This document shows positions 52,838 to 62,400 of a stretch of DNA of 64,000 nt, one piece after another. Each line of letters starts with the position of its first letter. The first letter of the stretch is position 1. The position numbers and the translations under genes are program-made. The notes beneath the pieces were generated by a model, which worked only from the letters and a program-made list of their open reading frames with translations, did not search any database and was not told the origin of the DNA. The stretch spans positions 186,001 to 250,000 of the forward strand of contig NZ_JAFMYW010000004.1 in the NCBI RefSeq assembly GCF_017353175.1, in the 5' to 3' direction. Origin of the DNA: Fibrella forsythiae. GTDB taxonomy: Bacteria; Bacteroidota; Bacteroidia; Cytophagales; Spirosomataceae.

Positions 52838-54778
52838 ATGTCTACCGATCTACTCTGTCTTTTAATACCCCTCCTTCCCCTTCTGGGTTTTCTGATCAAT
52901 GGTCTTGGTTTCCGCAAGGTGCCCACCTCGCTGGTAGGCATTATTGGTTTGGCGGGTCCCGTACTGGCGTTCATTTGCGTTTTTCTGCTCTGGGGCGCCT
53001 TTAAAGCGGGTGATAACGCTGTTATTAAGTCCGTCCTGTTCGACTGGATCAGCGTAGGCGATTTCCACATCAACTTTTCCTTTCAGATCGACCAGTTGAC
53101 CATGCTGATGCTGGGTATCGTAACCGGCATTGGTTCGCTGATTCACCTGTATAGCATCGGCTATATGCACCACGATGCAGGTTTCGGTAAGTTCATGGCC
53201 TTCCTGAACCTGTTCCTGTTCTTCATGTTGCTGCTGGTGCTGGGATCGAACTTCGTCATCATGTTCATTGGCTGGGAAGGTGTTGGGCTGTGCTCATACC
53301 TGCTCATCGGTTTTTGGAACACCAACACAAGTTATAACAATGCCGCCCGCAAGGCATTCGTCATGAACCGCATTGGCGACCTTGGCTTCCTGCTTGGCAT
53401 CTTCACGATCATGGCCACGTTTGGCTCGGTTGAATACACCGACGTGTTTACGCAGGCAGTAGGCATGGAGGTCAACGATAAAGTGATCCTGACCATTACG
53501 CTGTTGCTGTTTGTTGGTGCAATGGGCAAATCAGCGCAGATTCCGCTTTACACCTGGCTGCCCGACGCCATGGCGGGCCCAACGCCCGTATCGGCGCTGA
53601 TCCACGCCGCAACGATGGTGACGGCAGGCATTTATATGGTGGTTCGGGCCAACGTCCTGTTCTCACTGGCTCCGCTCACGCTCGACATCATTGGCGGCAT
53701 TGCCATTGCCACCGCCCTGCTGGCCGCCTCGATCGGTCTGTTGCAGAATGACATCAAGAAAGTACTGGCTTACTCAACCGTATCACAGCTGGGCTACATG
53801 TTCATGGGCTTAGGTGCCACGGCCTACACCGCGAGCATGTTCCATGTGATCACCCACGCGTTTTTCAAAGCGTTGTTGTTCCTGGGCGCGGGTAGCGTCA
53901 TTCACGCCATGTCCGACGAGCAGGATATTCGTAATATGGGTGGCCTGCGCAAATCGTTACCCATTACGTTCTGGACGTTCCTGATCGGTACTATCGCCAT
54001 TGCCGGTATTCCACCATTCGCCGGTTTCTTCTCGAAAGATGAAATTCTGGCGCATGTGTTCGAGCATAGCAAAGTAATGTGGGTGCTGGGCGTGATCGGG
54101 TCAGCCATGACGTCGTTCTACATGTTCCGCCTGCTGTTCCTGACGTTCTTCGGCGAATTCCGGGGTACGTCGGAGCAGAAACATCATCTGCACGAATCGC
54201 CGCTGAGTATGACACTACCGCTGATGGTACTCGCCGTTCTTTCAGCCCTGGGTGGTCTGATGAACGTACCTGAAGTGTTGGGTGGTTCAGCTCACCTGGC
54301 CGAATTCATGTCACCGCTATTCGACGAAGCCCGTCAGGCTAACCCAGCCATTTTCGAAGCCAATGCACTTGACCACGGCACCGAGATGATGCTCATGGGC
54401 GTTTCGGCTGGTATTGCCATCCTAGCAGCCATTGGCGCTTACTTTATGTACGTTCGGAACGCAGCCGTGCCTGCTCCGGATTCGGCAGAGCGGTCATTGC
54501 CCCAGCAGGTCGTTTACGGCAAATACTACATCGACGAGTTTTACGAGAGCCTGATTGTCCGGCCTGTTCGGGCGCTGGGCGATGCCTTTTATAGTCTGGG
54601 CGAATTCGCAATCGACGCGGTTGTGGGTGGCGTAGCCTTCGCCGTGCGCGGGAGTTCAACAGCCCTGCGGCGGGTACAAAGTGGTTCCATCAGCCTGTAT
54701 GTGCTAATCATGGTGCTCAGTATCACGCTCCTTGTTGCTCTTCGCTTCTTTACACTCCCCTTCATCGGCGGAAAATAA
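52838..54778 (+). CDS. nuoL: NADH-quinone oxidoreductase subunit L
   Basis: 646 residues, close to the usual 600-650. It has about 16 membrane helices, the antiporter-like block (MFIGWEGVGLCSYLLIGFW, LPDAMAGPTPVSALIHAATMVTAGIYMVVR, DIKKVLAYSTVSQLGYMFMGLG, HAFFKALLFLGAGSVIHA) and the long C-terminal lateral helix region. The Glu in WEG and Lys/His in the later helices carry protons. It is the distal proton-pumping subunit of complex I. Confidence 0.96.
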   Translation: MSTDLLCLLIPLLPLLGFLINGLGFRKVPTSLVGIIGLAGPVLAFICVFLLWGAFKAGDNAVIKSVLFDWISVGDFHINFSFQIDQLTMLMLGIVTGIGSLIHLYSIGYMHHDAGFGKFMAFLNLFLFFMLLLVLGSNFVIMFIGWEGVGLCSYLLIGFWNTNTSYNNAARKAFVMNRIGDLGFLLGIFTIMATFGSVEYTDVFTQAVGMEVNDKVILTITLLLFVGAMGKSAQIPLYTWLPDAMAGPTPVSALIHAATMVTAGIYMVVRANVLFSLAPLTLDIIGGIAIATALLAASIGLLQNDIKKVLAYSTVSQLGYMFMGLGATAYTASMFHVITHAFFKALLFLGAGSVIHAMSDEQDIRNMGGLRKSLPITFWTFLIGTIAIAGIPPFAGFFSKDEILAHVFEHSKVMWVLGVIGSAMTSFYMFRLLFLTFFGEFRGTSEQKHHLHESPLSMTLPLMVLAVLSALGGLMNVPEVLGGSAHLAEFMSPLFDEARQANPAIFEANALDHGTEMMLMGVSAGIAILAAIGAYFMYVRNAAVPAPDSAERSLPQQVVYGKYYIDEFYESLIVRPVRALGDAFYSLGEFAIDAVVGGVAFAVRGSSTALRRVQSGSISLYVLIMVLSITLLVALRFFTLPFIGGK

Positions 54779-54797
54779 CCGTTACAGCTACTTAACC

Positions 54798-56270
54798 ATG
54801 CTTACGTTATCCCTGATTCTTTGCCCCATCGTAGCGGCCATAGCGGTACTGTTCTCGTCCCGTGAAACGGCCAGAATCACCGCATTGGTGGGTACGTTGG
54901 TCGAACTGGCCCTGGCAGCCCATGCTTTTTATTACTTTACTGCCAATGCTGATTTCCAATACGGTTTCGACTATGCCTGGCTGTTTAACGCAACTGACGG
55001 CAAAAGTGGTATTCGCTTTAGCGGAGCCATCGATGGTATCAGCCTGCTACCCGTCGTTCTGACTGGTCTGGTTACGCCCCTGATCGTCTTATCGACGTTT
55101 AAGCAGACCTATGATCGCGCTAACTCCTTTTATGCGCTGATCCTGTTCATGCAGTCTGCGCTGATGGGTGTATTTGTAGCCCGCGACGGTTTCCTGTTCT
55201 ACCTCTTCTTCGAAGCTGCCCTTATTCCAATTTACTTCCTGGCAGCCATGTGGGGCGGCGAGAACCGCGTGAAGGTCACGTTCAAGTTCTTTGTCTACAC
55301 GATCTTCGGCAGCTTGTTGATGCTGGTCGCGTTGGTTTATTTGTATGCCAATACACCTACCACCACAACCGGCGTACATAGTGCTGCTATTGCCGATCTG
55401 TACGCATTAAATCTTAGCCAAGCTCAGCAAGGCTGGATTTTCTGGGCATTCTTCATTGCTTTCGCTATCAAAATGCCGGTGTTCCCCTTCCATACCTGGC
55501 AACCAGACACCTACGTTGAATCGCCAACGCCAGCCACCATGTTGCTAGCGGGTATTATGCTGAAAATGGGTGTATACGGTCTCATCCGCCTGTTATTACC
55601 TATCGTTCCGGCAGGTGTTGATCGTTGGGGAAGCCTTGCTATCACCTTATCGATCATCGGCATTGTGTATGGTGCCATCATTGCCATTCGTCAGCGCGAT
55701 ATGAAGCGGCTCATTGCTTACTCTTCATTCTCCCATGTGGGGCTGATGGCAGCGGGTGTGTTCTCTCGTTCAGAAATGGGGTTGCAGGGGTCGTTGATCC
55801 AAATGCTGGCCCACGGTATCAACGTAGTAGGTCTGTTCTTTATCGCCGAGTTAATTCTGCAACGCACCGGCACCCGTCAGCTTGATCAGCTCGGTGGTAT
55901 TACCCGCAACACGCCAAAACTGACTGTCTACTTCATGATCATTCTGCTTGGCAGTGTGGCCCTCCCCTTGACAAACGGGTTTGTTGGCGAATTCCTGCTG
56001 TTAGCGGGCATCTACGCGTACAACCATTACCTGGGCCTGGTAGCCGGTCTGACCATCATTTTCGGAGCCGTTTATATGCTTCGAATGTATCAGAAAAGCA
56101 TGTTCGGTACAGCCAATACCCGCACGGAGGCAATAGCCGACGTGAGCAGTTCTGAAAGTTACACGCTTCTGGTTCTCTGCGTTTTTGTTTTCTGGATGGG
56201 CCTTTACCCGGCATCTTTTTTGAAATTGACTGAACCCGCCGTTGCCAATTTATTGCAATACATAAAATAA
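54798..56270 (+). CDS. nuoM: NADH-quinone oxidoreductase subunit M
   Basis: 490 residues from the ATG at 54798, 19 bp after the nuoL stop; a longer frame reaching back to 54732 would overlap nuoL and lacks support. It carries the antiporter-like motifs (FFEAALIPIYFLAAMWGG, IKMPVFPFHTWQPDTYVESPTPATMLLAGIMLKMGVYGLIRL, DMKRLIAYSSFSHVGLMAAGVFS). The conserved Glu in FFEAAL and the Lys in FAIKMP are the proton-path residues. It forms part of the complex I membrane arm between L and N. Confidence 0.95.
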   Translation: MLTLSLILCPIVAAIAVLFSSRETARITALVGTLVELALAAHAFYYFTANADFQYGFDYAWLFNATDGKSGIRFSGAIDGISLLPVVLTGLVTPLIVLSTFKQTYDRANSFYALILFMQSALMGVFVARDGFLFYLFFEAALIPIYFLAAMWGGENRVKVTFKFFVYTIFGSLLMLVALVYLYANTPTTTTGVHSAAIADLYALNLSQAQQGWIFWAFFIAFAIKMPVFPFHTWQPDTYVESPTPATMLLAGIMLKMGVYGLIRLLLPIVPAGVDRWGSLAITLSIIGIVYGAIIAIRQRDMKRLIAYSSFSHVGLMAAGVFSRSEMGLQGSLIQMLAHGINVVGLFFIAELILQRTGTRQLDQLGGITRNTPKLTVYFMIILLGSVALPLTNGFVGEFLLLAGIYAYNHYLGLVAGLTIIFGAVYMLRMYQKSMFGTANTRTEAIADVSSSESYTLLVLCVFVFWMGLYPASFLKLTEPAVANLLQYIK

Positions 56271-56347
56271 AGTAGCGGCTGGCAGTAGCCCTCCGCAAGC
56301 GGATCCTGAACTGCCCACTGCCACTACATACTGCAAACTATCGAATT

Positions 56348-57781
56348 ATGTTTCCCATCGTTGTCCTTTCAATTTCTGGCATAGTCTTGCTGTTTCTGGG
56401 CTTCCTGAAGTCGCGGGCTGTTCTGCTGCCTGCTACCCTGGCCTGCCTCGTCATAGCGACGGTGGCCAATTTCTACGACTGGAACAAGACCTACGTCTAT
56501 TTCAATGACATGCTGGTTATCAACAACCTGGCGATGGTCTTTATCGGTATCGTGCTGTTATCAGCGTTTATGGTGGTGGCTTTATCGGGAAGTCTGCTCG
56601 ACGATGAGGATGCTCAACCGGCCGAATATTATGCCATTATGCTGTTTTCGCTGGTCGGCGCCATCATGATGATCGGCTACGAAAACCTGCTTATGCTATT
56701 TGTAGGCATCGAAATTCTGTCGGTTGCCATGTACATCCTGACTGGTAGCGATAAACGAAATTTGCGGTCGAACGAAGCAGCGCTGAAGTACTTCCTGATG
56801 GGCGCGTTTGCAACAGGCATTCTGCTGTTCGGTATGGCCCTGTTATACGGTGCTACAGGTACGTTCACGATTACCGGTATCGGTAATGCCGTAAACGCCA
56901 TGATCAAGGCGCAGACTTCACCGCTGCTTCTTTACGTTGGTATGTTCATGCTGTTGATCGGTATGCTCTTCAAAGTGTCAGCAGCACCGTTTCACTTCTG
57001 GACGCCCGACGTATACGATGGCTCACCAACGCTGTTCACTGCGTTTATGTCGACGGTGGTGAAAACAGCAGGCTTTGCGGCGTTACTACGCGTTTTACTG
57101 GTTTGCTTCAACGCCTCCGCCGTTTACGGCTACTGGGTGCAGGTTCTGACGATCATTACCGTGTTGACCTTGGTTATTGCTAATATAACGGCGGTATATC
57201 AAGCCAGTTTCAAGCGCATGATGGCCTATTCAAGCATTTCGCACGCGGGTTATTTGCTTATCGGTCTGGTAGGCCTCACACAACAGTCGAAGAGCGCTAT
57301 TGCTTTTTATTCACTGGCTTATTCACTATCGACGATCTCCGCTTTTGGTATTCTGTTGCTGGTTGTAAAAAGTCGGCCAATCAATGATGCACTCGTGGGT
57401 AACCAAGCCACATTAACCCGCCCCGACGAAAGCTACGAAGCCTTCAACGGACTAGCCCGCCAAAACCCGGTTCTCGGTTTTGTAATGACGGTTGCCATGC
57501 TTTCTCTGGCGGGCATTCCGCTCACAGCTGGTTTCTGGGGTAAGTTTATGTTATTCTCAACAGCGGTAGACAAGGGGCTCGTCTGGCTTTTGGTCGTAGC
57601 CGTTCTGATGTCAGCGGTTGGAATCTATTACTACTTCCGGGTTGTAATTGCCATGTATTTCCGGGAGGGCCATGCCGAAACCATACGCGTAGCTCCTTTC
57701 TATCGGTTCGTACTCATCGCTGCTACCGTACTAACTATTGTACTTGGCGTAGTGCCGGGCTTATTTCAACGGTTACTATAA
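56348..57781 (+). CDS. nuoN: NADH-quinone oxidoreductase subunit N
   Basis: 477 residues, a polytopic antiporter-like subunit with about 14 helices. Typical blocks are LLMLFVGIEILSVAMYILTG, FKVSAAPFHFWTPDVYDGSPTLFTAFMSTVVKTAGFAALLRVLL and FKRMMAYSSISHAGYLLIGLVG. It is the last gene of the nuoK-L-M-N run; the 77-bp gap before it contains a weak hairpin. Together the four subunits pump protons driven by electron transfer in the (unseen) peripheral arm. Confidence 0.95.
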   Translation: MFPIVVLSISGIVLLFLGFLKSRAVLLPATLACLVIATVANFYDWNKTYVYFNDMLVINNLAMVFIGIVLLSAFMVVALSGSLLDDEDAQPAEYYAIMLFSLVGAIMMIGYENLLMLFVGIEILSVAMYILTGSDKRNLRSNEAALKYFLMGAFATGILLFGMALLYGATGTFTITGIGNAVNAMIKAQTSPLLLYVGMFMLLIGMLFKVSAAPFHFWTPDVYDGSPTLFTAFMSTVVKTAGFAALLRVLLVCFNASAVYGYWVQVLTIITVLTLVIANITAVYQASFKRMMAYSSISHAGYLLIGLVGLTQQSKSAIAFYSLAYSLSTISAFGILLLVVKSRPINDALVGNQATLTRPDESYEAFNGLARQNPVLGFVMTVAMLSLAGIPLTAGFWGKFMLFSTAVDKGLVWLLVVAVLMSAVGIYYYFRVVIAMYFREGHAETIRVAPFYRFVLIAATVLTIVLGVVPGLFQRLL

Positions 57782-57847
57782 CCATTCTGTGATAGACCCG
57801 TTTACTCAGTAGATAGGTTAAAAGTAACAGAACAAAAGGACGCTGCG

Positions 57848-57855
57848 TACTTTTG
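57848..57855 (+). promoter_or_regulatory. Candidate -7 box (TACTTTTG) of the GtrA-like gene
   Basis: TACTTTTG fits TAnnTTTG, 26 bp before the GTG start at 57882. No -33 TTG was seen at standard spacing. Confidence 0.5.
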
Positions 57856-57881
57856 CGCCCACAATCAAGAATCCAATAAAC

Positions 57882-58388
57882 GTGCAGCCTGTCGAAATAA
57901 GCATCGTGCAAACAGAGAAATACAAAGCACAGAGGGAATTTGTTTCCTTCTTTCTAACGGCTCTGCTCGGTGCTTCAGTAAACTTTTTTAGTCAGATCTA
58001 TTACCGTGACTATTTCAGTTTTGGAACGAGTGTATTCCTTGGCTACCTGACGGCTACAGTTATAAGCTTCATTCCCACCAAGTTATTCGCTTTTTCTGCT
58101 AAAGGTACCGGCAATTCAGGTAGGGAAGCCATCAAATTTTTAGTCATTGCACTGGTGGCCTGGGCTGTACAGGTTGGCATTGCCGCTGCTACGCTCAAGT
58201 GGATAGCTGATCCCTTCCTTACGGGTAAACTGTCTATGTTTTGGCGTGAAAAATTCTCCCATGTAGTGGGTATGGGCTTTAGCTTCCTGGCCAACTACTT
58301 TGGCCACAAACTCCTTACTTTCCGAAGCACGGGGGTGTATGACCGCATCAAAGCACGCACGGGTCGCCAGAATGAAGACGTTTTCTGA
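57882..58388 (+). CDS. GtrA-like membrane protein
   Basis: 168 residues with a GTG start. Four membrane segments are visible (FVSFFLTALLGASVNFFSQIYY, VFLGYLTATVISFIPTKLFAF, AIKFLVIALVAWAVQVGIAAATL, KFSHVVGMGFSFLANYFGHKLLTF). The final NYFGHKLLTF motif is like the NF..N..WVF end of GtrA proteins, which flip lipid-linked sugars. The short cytoplasmic tail is basic. No glycosyltransferase lies next to it, so the partner and substrate are unknown. Confidence 0.72.
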   Translation: MQPVEISIVQTEKYKAQREFVSFFLTALLGASVNFFSQIYYRDYFSFGTSVFLGYLTATVISFIPTKLFAFSAKGTGNSGREAIKFLVIALVAWAVQVGIAAATLKWIADPFLTGKLSMFWREKFSHVVGMGFSFLANYFGHKLLTFRSTGVYDRIKARTGRQNEDVF

Positions 58389-58464
58389 GTTATTTCTATA
58401 GAGATAATATACTGGACTTTTTCAAGACGAAAAGCGTCATACTATTTTTTTTAGACCTGCTATA

Positions 58465-58495
58465 TTGCACATTATCAAGGAGGTGTCTACATTTG
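58465..58495 (+). promoter_or_regulatory. Promoter of the small repetitive lipoprotein (-33 TTG, -7 TACATTTG)
   Basis: TTG at 58465-58467 and TACATTTG at 58488-58495 are 20 bp apart, the standard Bacteroidota spacing. It is the best full promoter match in the window, 35 bp before the ATG at 58531. Confidence 0.7.
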
Positions 58496-58530
58496 TGACG
58501 GAAACTTTAAAGCCACCAAGACACATTACC

Positions 58531-58734
58531 ATGAAAAAAGTTATCGCCCTCCTGTTTGTAGGCAGCGTTCTGACACTTGCATCTTGCGAAAGCAAACCTA
58601 AAACTGAAGAAGCTGCTGTTGATTCAACTGCTGCTGCTGCTGTTGACTCGGCTTCAGCCGTTGTCGATTCAGCCAATGCCGTTGCTGATTCAGCTACTGC
58701 CGTTATCGACTCTGTTAGCAGCACGACGAAGTAA
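58531..58734 (+). CDS. Tiny lipoprotein with Ala/Val/Asp/Ser repeats
   Basis: 67 residues from the ATG at 58531. Signal MKKVIALLFVGSVLTLASC with lipobox LASC (Cys19). The mature part is low complexity: repeated units of the form DS(A/T)xAVxDSA (AVDSASAVVDSANAVADSATAV), a heptad-like spacing that would suit an amphipathic helix or coiled coil, as in Lpp-like proteins. No catalytic motif. It has its own strong promoter and terminator, so it is probably abundant. Function unknown; a structural or cell-wall-associated role is a guess. Confidence 0.75.
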   Translation: MKKVIALLFVGSVLTLASCESKPKTEEAAVDSTAAAAVDSASAVVDSANAVADSATAVIDSVSSTTK

Positions 58735-58756
58735 TCAAGTTGCTCATTGGCAACTC

Positions 58757-58788
58757 AGAAAAAGCCCTATTTTCGTAGGGCTTTTCTG
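58757..58788 (+). terminator. Terminator after the small lipoprotein
   Basis: AGAAAAAGCCCTA pairs with TAGGGCTTTTCT (one bulged A) around a short ATTTTCG loop, followed by GTTTTTAT. It separates the lipoprotein from the SprT-like gene. Confidence 0.75.
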
Positions 58789-58801
58789 TTTTTATACCCC
58801 C

Positions 58802-59434
58802 GTGCTTCGTCAACTCACTCAACACATACCTACGCTGGCCGTTACTTACTGTCAACAACTCCAGCAACAGTACCCGTTCGGTTTCCGCATTGTGAAACCC
58901 CGACGTACCCGCCTCGGCGACTTTCGTGCCTTGCCCAACGGTACGGCCCACATTACGGTCAATGCTGATCTGAACCCGTACGCATTCCTCATCACGTACG
59001 TCCACGAAGTAGCCCATTGCGCTGTTTACCATACCTACAAGCGGGCTGGTAAGCCACACGGCCCCATCTGGCAAAGCCAATTTCAGCGGCTTATGGCTCC
59101 CCTGTTAACCGAATCCATTTTTCCGGCCGATGTGCTGGCACCCCTTCGGTATTATATGAGTCGTCCGGCGGCTACAACAGCTGCCCAACCCGCTTTAATG
59201 CAGGCATTACGCCGGTATAATGTACAGTCACCGGCAGCACCCGTTCAAGGGCAGCTGGTACTTCGTCAACTGGCAGAAGGTCAACTCTTTCTACTTCAGA
59301 AAAAAACCTACATGAAGGGTAAGTTACGGCGTACTCGTATCGTTTGTAAAGACATACAGTCTGGTCGTTCATATGCAGTGCTGGCCGATGTGTTGGTTAT
59401 GCCGGTCAATGAAAATCAAATGAAGAATGTGTAG
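58802..59434 (+). CDS. SprT-like zinc metalloprotein
   Basis: 210 residues if the GTG at 58802 is the start; the frame stays open upstream but only through the terminator and the lipoprotein gene in another frame. The zinc motif HEVAH (His68, Glu69, His72) and a later His in KPHGPIW (about 86) match the SprT/Spartan-like fold. SprT-like proteins are candidate peptidases for protein-DNA adducts. The stop overlaps the porU start by 8 bp, so the two are translationally linked. Confidence 0.8.
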   Translation: MLRQLTQHIPTLAVTYCQQLQQQYPFGFRIVKPRRTRLGDFRALPNGTAHITVNADLNPYAFLITYVHEVAHCAVYHTYKRAGKPHGPIWQSQFQRLMAPLLTESIFPADVLAPLRYYMSRPAATTAAQPALMQALRRYNVQSPAAPVQGQLVLRQLAEGQLFLLQKKTYMKGKLRRTRIVCKDIQSGRSYAVLADVLVMPVNENQMKNV

Positions 59435-62400
59435 TGCCCAACAGTTACTGAGTCGCCAAACGCCAACGTTACGCCCAAAATCCGATTTGTTGGTGTCGGT
59501 CAGTTTACGTTTGGTGCTCTTTGTATACATTGGCCTTGGCAGTATTCATGGTGCAAACGCACAGTCTGTATTGCAGACAGGTACGTGGTATAAGATCGGA
59601 GTACTCGGAACAGGAGTTTATCAACTCGATTACGCCACGCTGACGGCCCTCGATCCGGCTTTTAAAACGGCAGATCCACGCACGTTCAGGTTATATGGCA
59701 ATGGCGGAGCCCCCTTGCCACAAGCCAATGCCATGCCCCGCCCCGTTGATCTGCTCGAGAACGCCATACAGGTAACCGGAGAGGACGACGGACGTTTTGA
59801 TACTGGTGATGTTGTGCGTTTCTATGCACAGGGCCCACAGACGATTACACGTGATACGCTGACCGGCCGGTTCACACACCAGCTAAATCCTTACACAGAT
59901 ACCACCTTTTATTTTCTGACGATCAGCCCTGGCGTTGGTCGGCGAATTGTGACACGCCAGCCAGGTGCTGCCATCGGGTTACCAACCATCACCACGTTTG
60001 ATCATTACGCGTACTACGAACACGATACAACGAACCTGATTAACTCAGGGCGCGACTGGATAGGCGACTATTACGGAACCTACCCTCAGCAGTTTGTGCC
60101 ATTTCAGCTGCCAGGGCGTGTTGATGGCTCGCCAACCTACATAACCCTTTCCGCAGTAGGCATTTCACTTTCACCGTCTGTCTTTTATGTCTCGCTCGAC
60201 AATACGATACTGACCAGCGCTACCTTCAACGCGATCAGTGGGTATGAGTTTACCGCTCGGGGTTCAGCCAAAACAGTAACGGGACAGGCCGTTTTACCCA
60301 CCGCCCCCGACGAACTTCGGCTAACAATGACCTACGACCGGCAGAGCGGAAGCGGCGCGGTAGCTTATCTCAATTATGTTGCCGTTCAGACCCGCCGCGA
60401 AATTCGCCAATACGACGTACCTACGCTTGTGCGAGGCAGTCGCGGGAGTTATACCGCCAAACAGGCGACCAACGATCTCCTGATTTGGGATGTGGCGAAC
60501 CCGATTTCGCCCGTACAGCAAGCGTACACGCTGTCGGGAACGCAGGCCACCTGGACAGCTTCCGATACAGCCGCCTTCTATCTCTACACGAACCGTACGA
60601 TTAGCGCACCCGTCGCTGCCTATGCCATTCCGAACCAGAATATTCGGGCAGAAGCAACGCCGAACCTGCTGATTATTACCCCGGCAGCGTGGCGTGATCA
60701 GGCCGAGCGGCTGGCCGCTTTTCGGCGGGCCAATGACAAGTTAACGGTGCTGGTGGCTACTACGGCTCAGGTCTACAACGAATTCTCGTCGGGTCAACCT
60801 GATGTCTCCGCCATTCGGGATATTGCCCGGTTCTTTGCCAGAAAGCAGCCAGGTACGTTGCATTACCTGTTGCTGGTTGGTGACGCTTCGTACGATTACC
60901 GCGGAAAAACAAAATCGCTTACGCCCGCTCAAATGGCCAATCTGATCCCGACTTATGAAAGTAGGGAATCGCTCCACCCGGTTTTTAGCTTTTCGTCAGA
61001 CGATTACTTCGGCTTTTTGAAAGATACAGATGGCGAATGGCCGGAAACAGACACCGATAGCACTCGACTCGACATTGGCGTGGGGCGACTGGCCGTTAAA
61101 ACCCCGGCCGAAGCCCGGAGCGTTGTTGATAAGCTGATTCGATATGCATCGGATAAACGGCTGCTGGGCGACTGGCGGACCAAAATTCTTCTGGTAGCCG
61201 ACGATGGCGACGGGAATATCCATCAAAATGATGAAGACAGGTTGGCCGCGTTGATTGAAGCGCGTCATCCTGAATTCAGGCCCGAACGACTTTTCCTAGA
61301 TACGTTCAAACAGGATACAATCGTTCTTCCCGGACAACCACCAAACCTGGTTACCGAGCGGGCACCAACCGTCAATCAGGCTATAAACCGAGCCATTGAC
61401 GAAGGTCGGCTCCTGATCAATTACGCGGGGCACGGTGGCGAAAATGGATGGGCGCAGGAGCAGATACTGACAGTTCAGGATATCCTGTCGTGGACGAACA
61501 GCCGGATGCCCCTATTTATTACCGCTACTTGCCAGTTTGGGCGTTACGACAACCCAAACGTCGTTTCTGGCGCTGAACTGGCACAAGTAGACCGGGCAGG
61601 CGGGGCAATCGGTTTACTGACAACTACGCGCCCCGTATACGCCAACACCAATTATCTGCTGAACGACGCCTTTTACAAAGCTATCTTCCTCGCCGTTGAA
61701 GGCGGGTTACCCCGTCTGGGCGATGTTATGCGCGCGACCAAAAATAACAGTATCAGTGGGGTGCAGAACCGAAATTTTACGCTCCTCGGCGACCCATCGA
61801 TGCGGCTGGCTTACCCCCAGCAAAACGTAACCTTTACGCGCCTGAACGACAAGGCTTTGAAGCCGGAACAAGTTGATACATTGCGGGCCGGGCAACGCAT
61901 TCTGTTGCAAGGCGAGGTACGTCCACAAAGCAGTACGCTGGCAGTAGGCTCTTTTACAGGAACCGTTCGCGTGATGGTCTACGATAAACCAGTATCACTG
62001 AAAACACACGGTACCGAAAGCGGACCGTTTTCCTATAAAGCCTATCAGAGTCTGTTGTTTGCCGGACAGGCGGAAGTGCAACAAGGTCGCTTTCAGATTA
62101 GCTTCAACGTACCCACCGACGTATTGCCGACATTCGGTTTTGGACGGGTATATGCCTACGCCGTTCAGACGGATAGCCTCAGCGATGCCGTTGGCGGCTA
62201 CCAGAACTTAGTCATCGGTGGCACAGGTACGTTACCCGCTGATACCAGGCCCCCGACCTTGACGCTTACGCTGGCAGGCGCTGACCCTTCAGCCAAACAA
62301 CCATCAGTTGCCGGCGCAACGGCAACGATACACATACGGGTAGCCGACGAAACAGGTATTAATTTAACCCAAACAACCGCGAACCACGGTCCAACGCTCC

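Noticed and set aside
58577-58801. N-terminal extension of the SprT-like protein rich in Leu
   Set aside because: It is the +1 reading of the repetitive lipoprotein gene plus its terminator; Leu-rich sequence follows from the repeat, not from a membrane helix.
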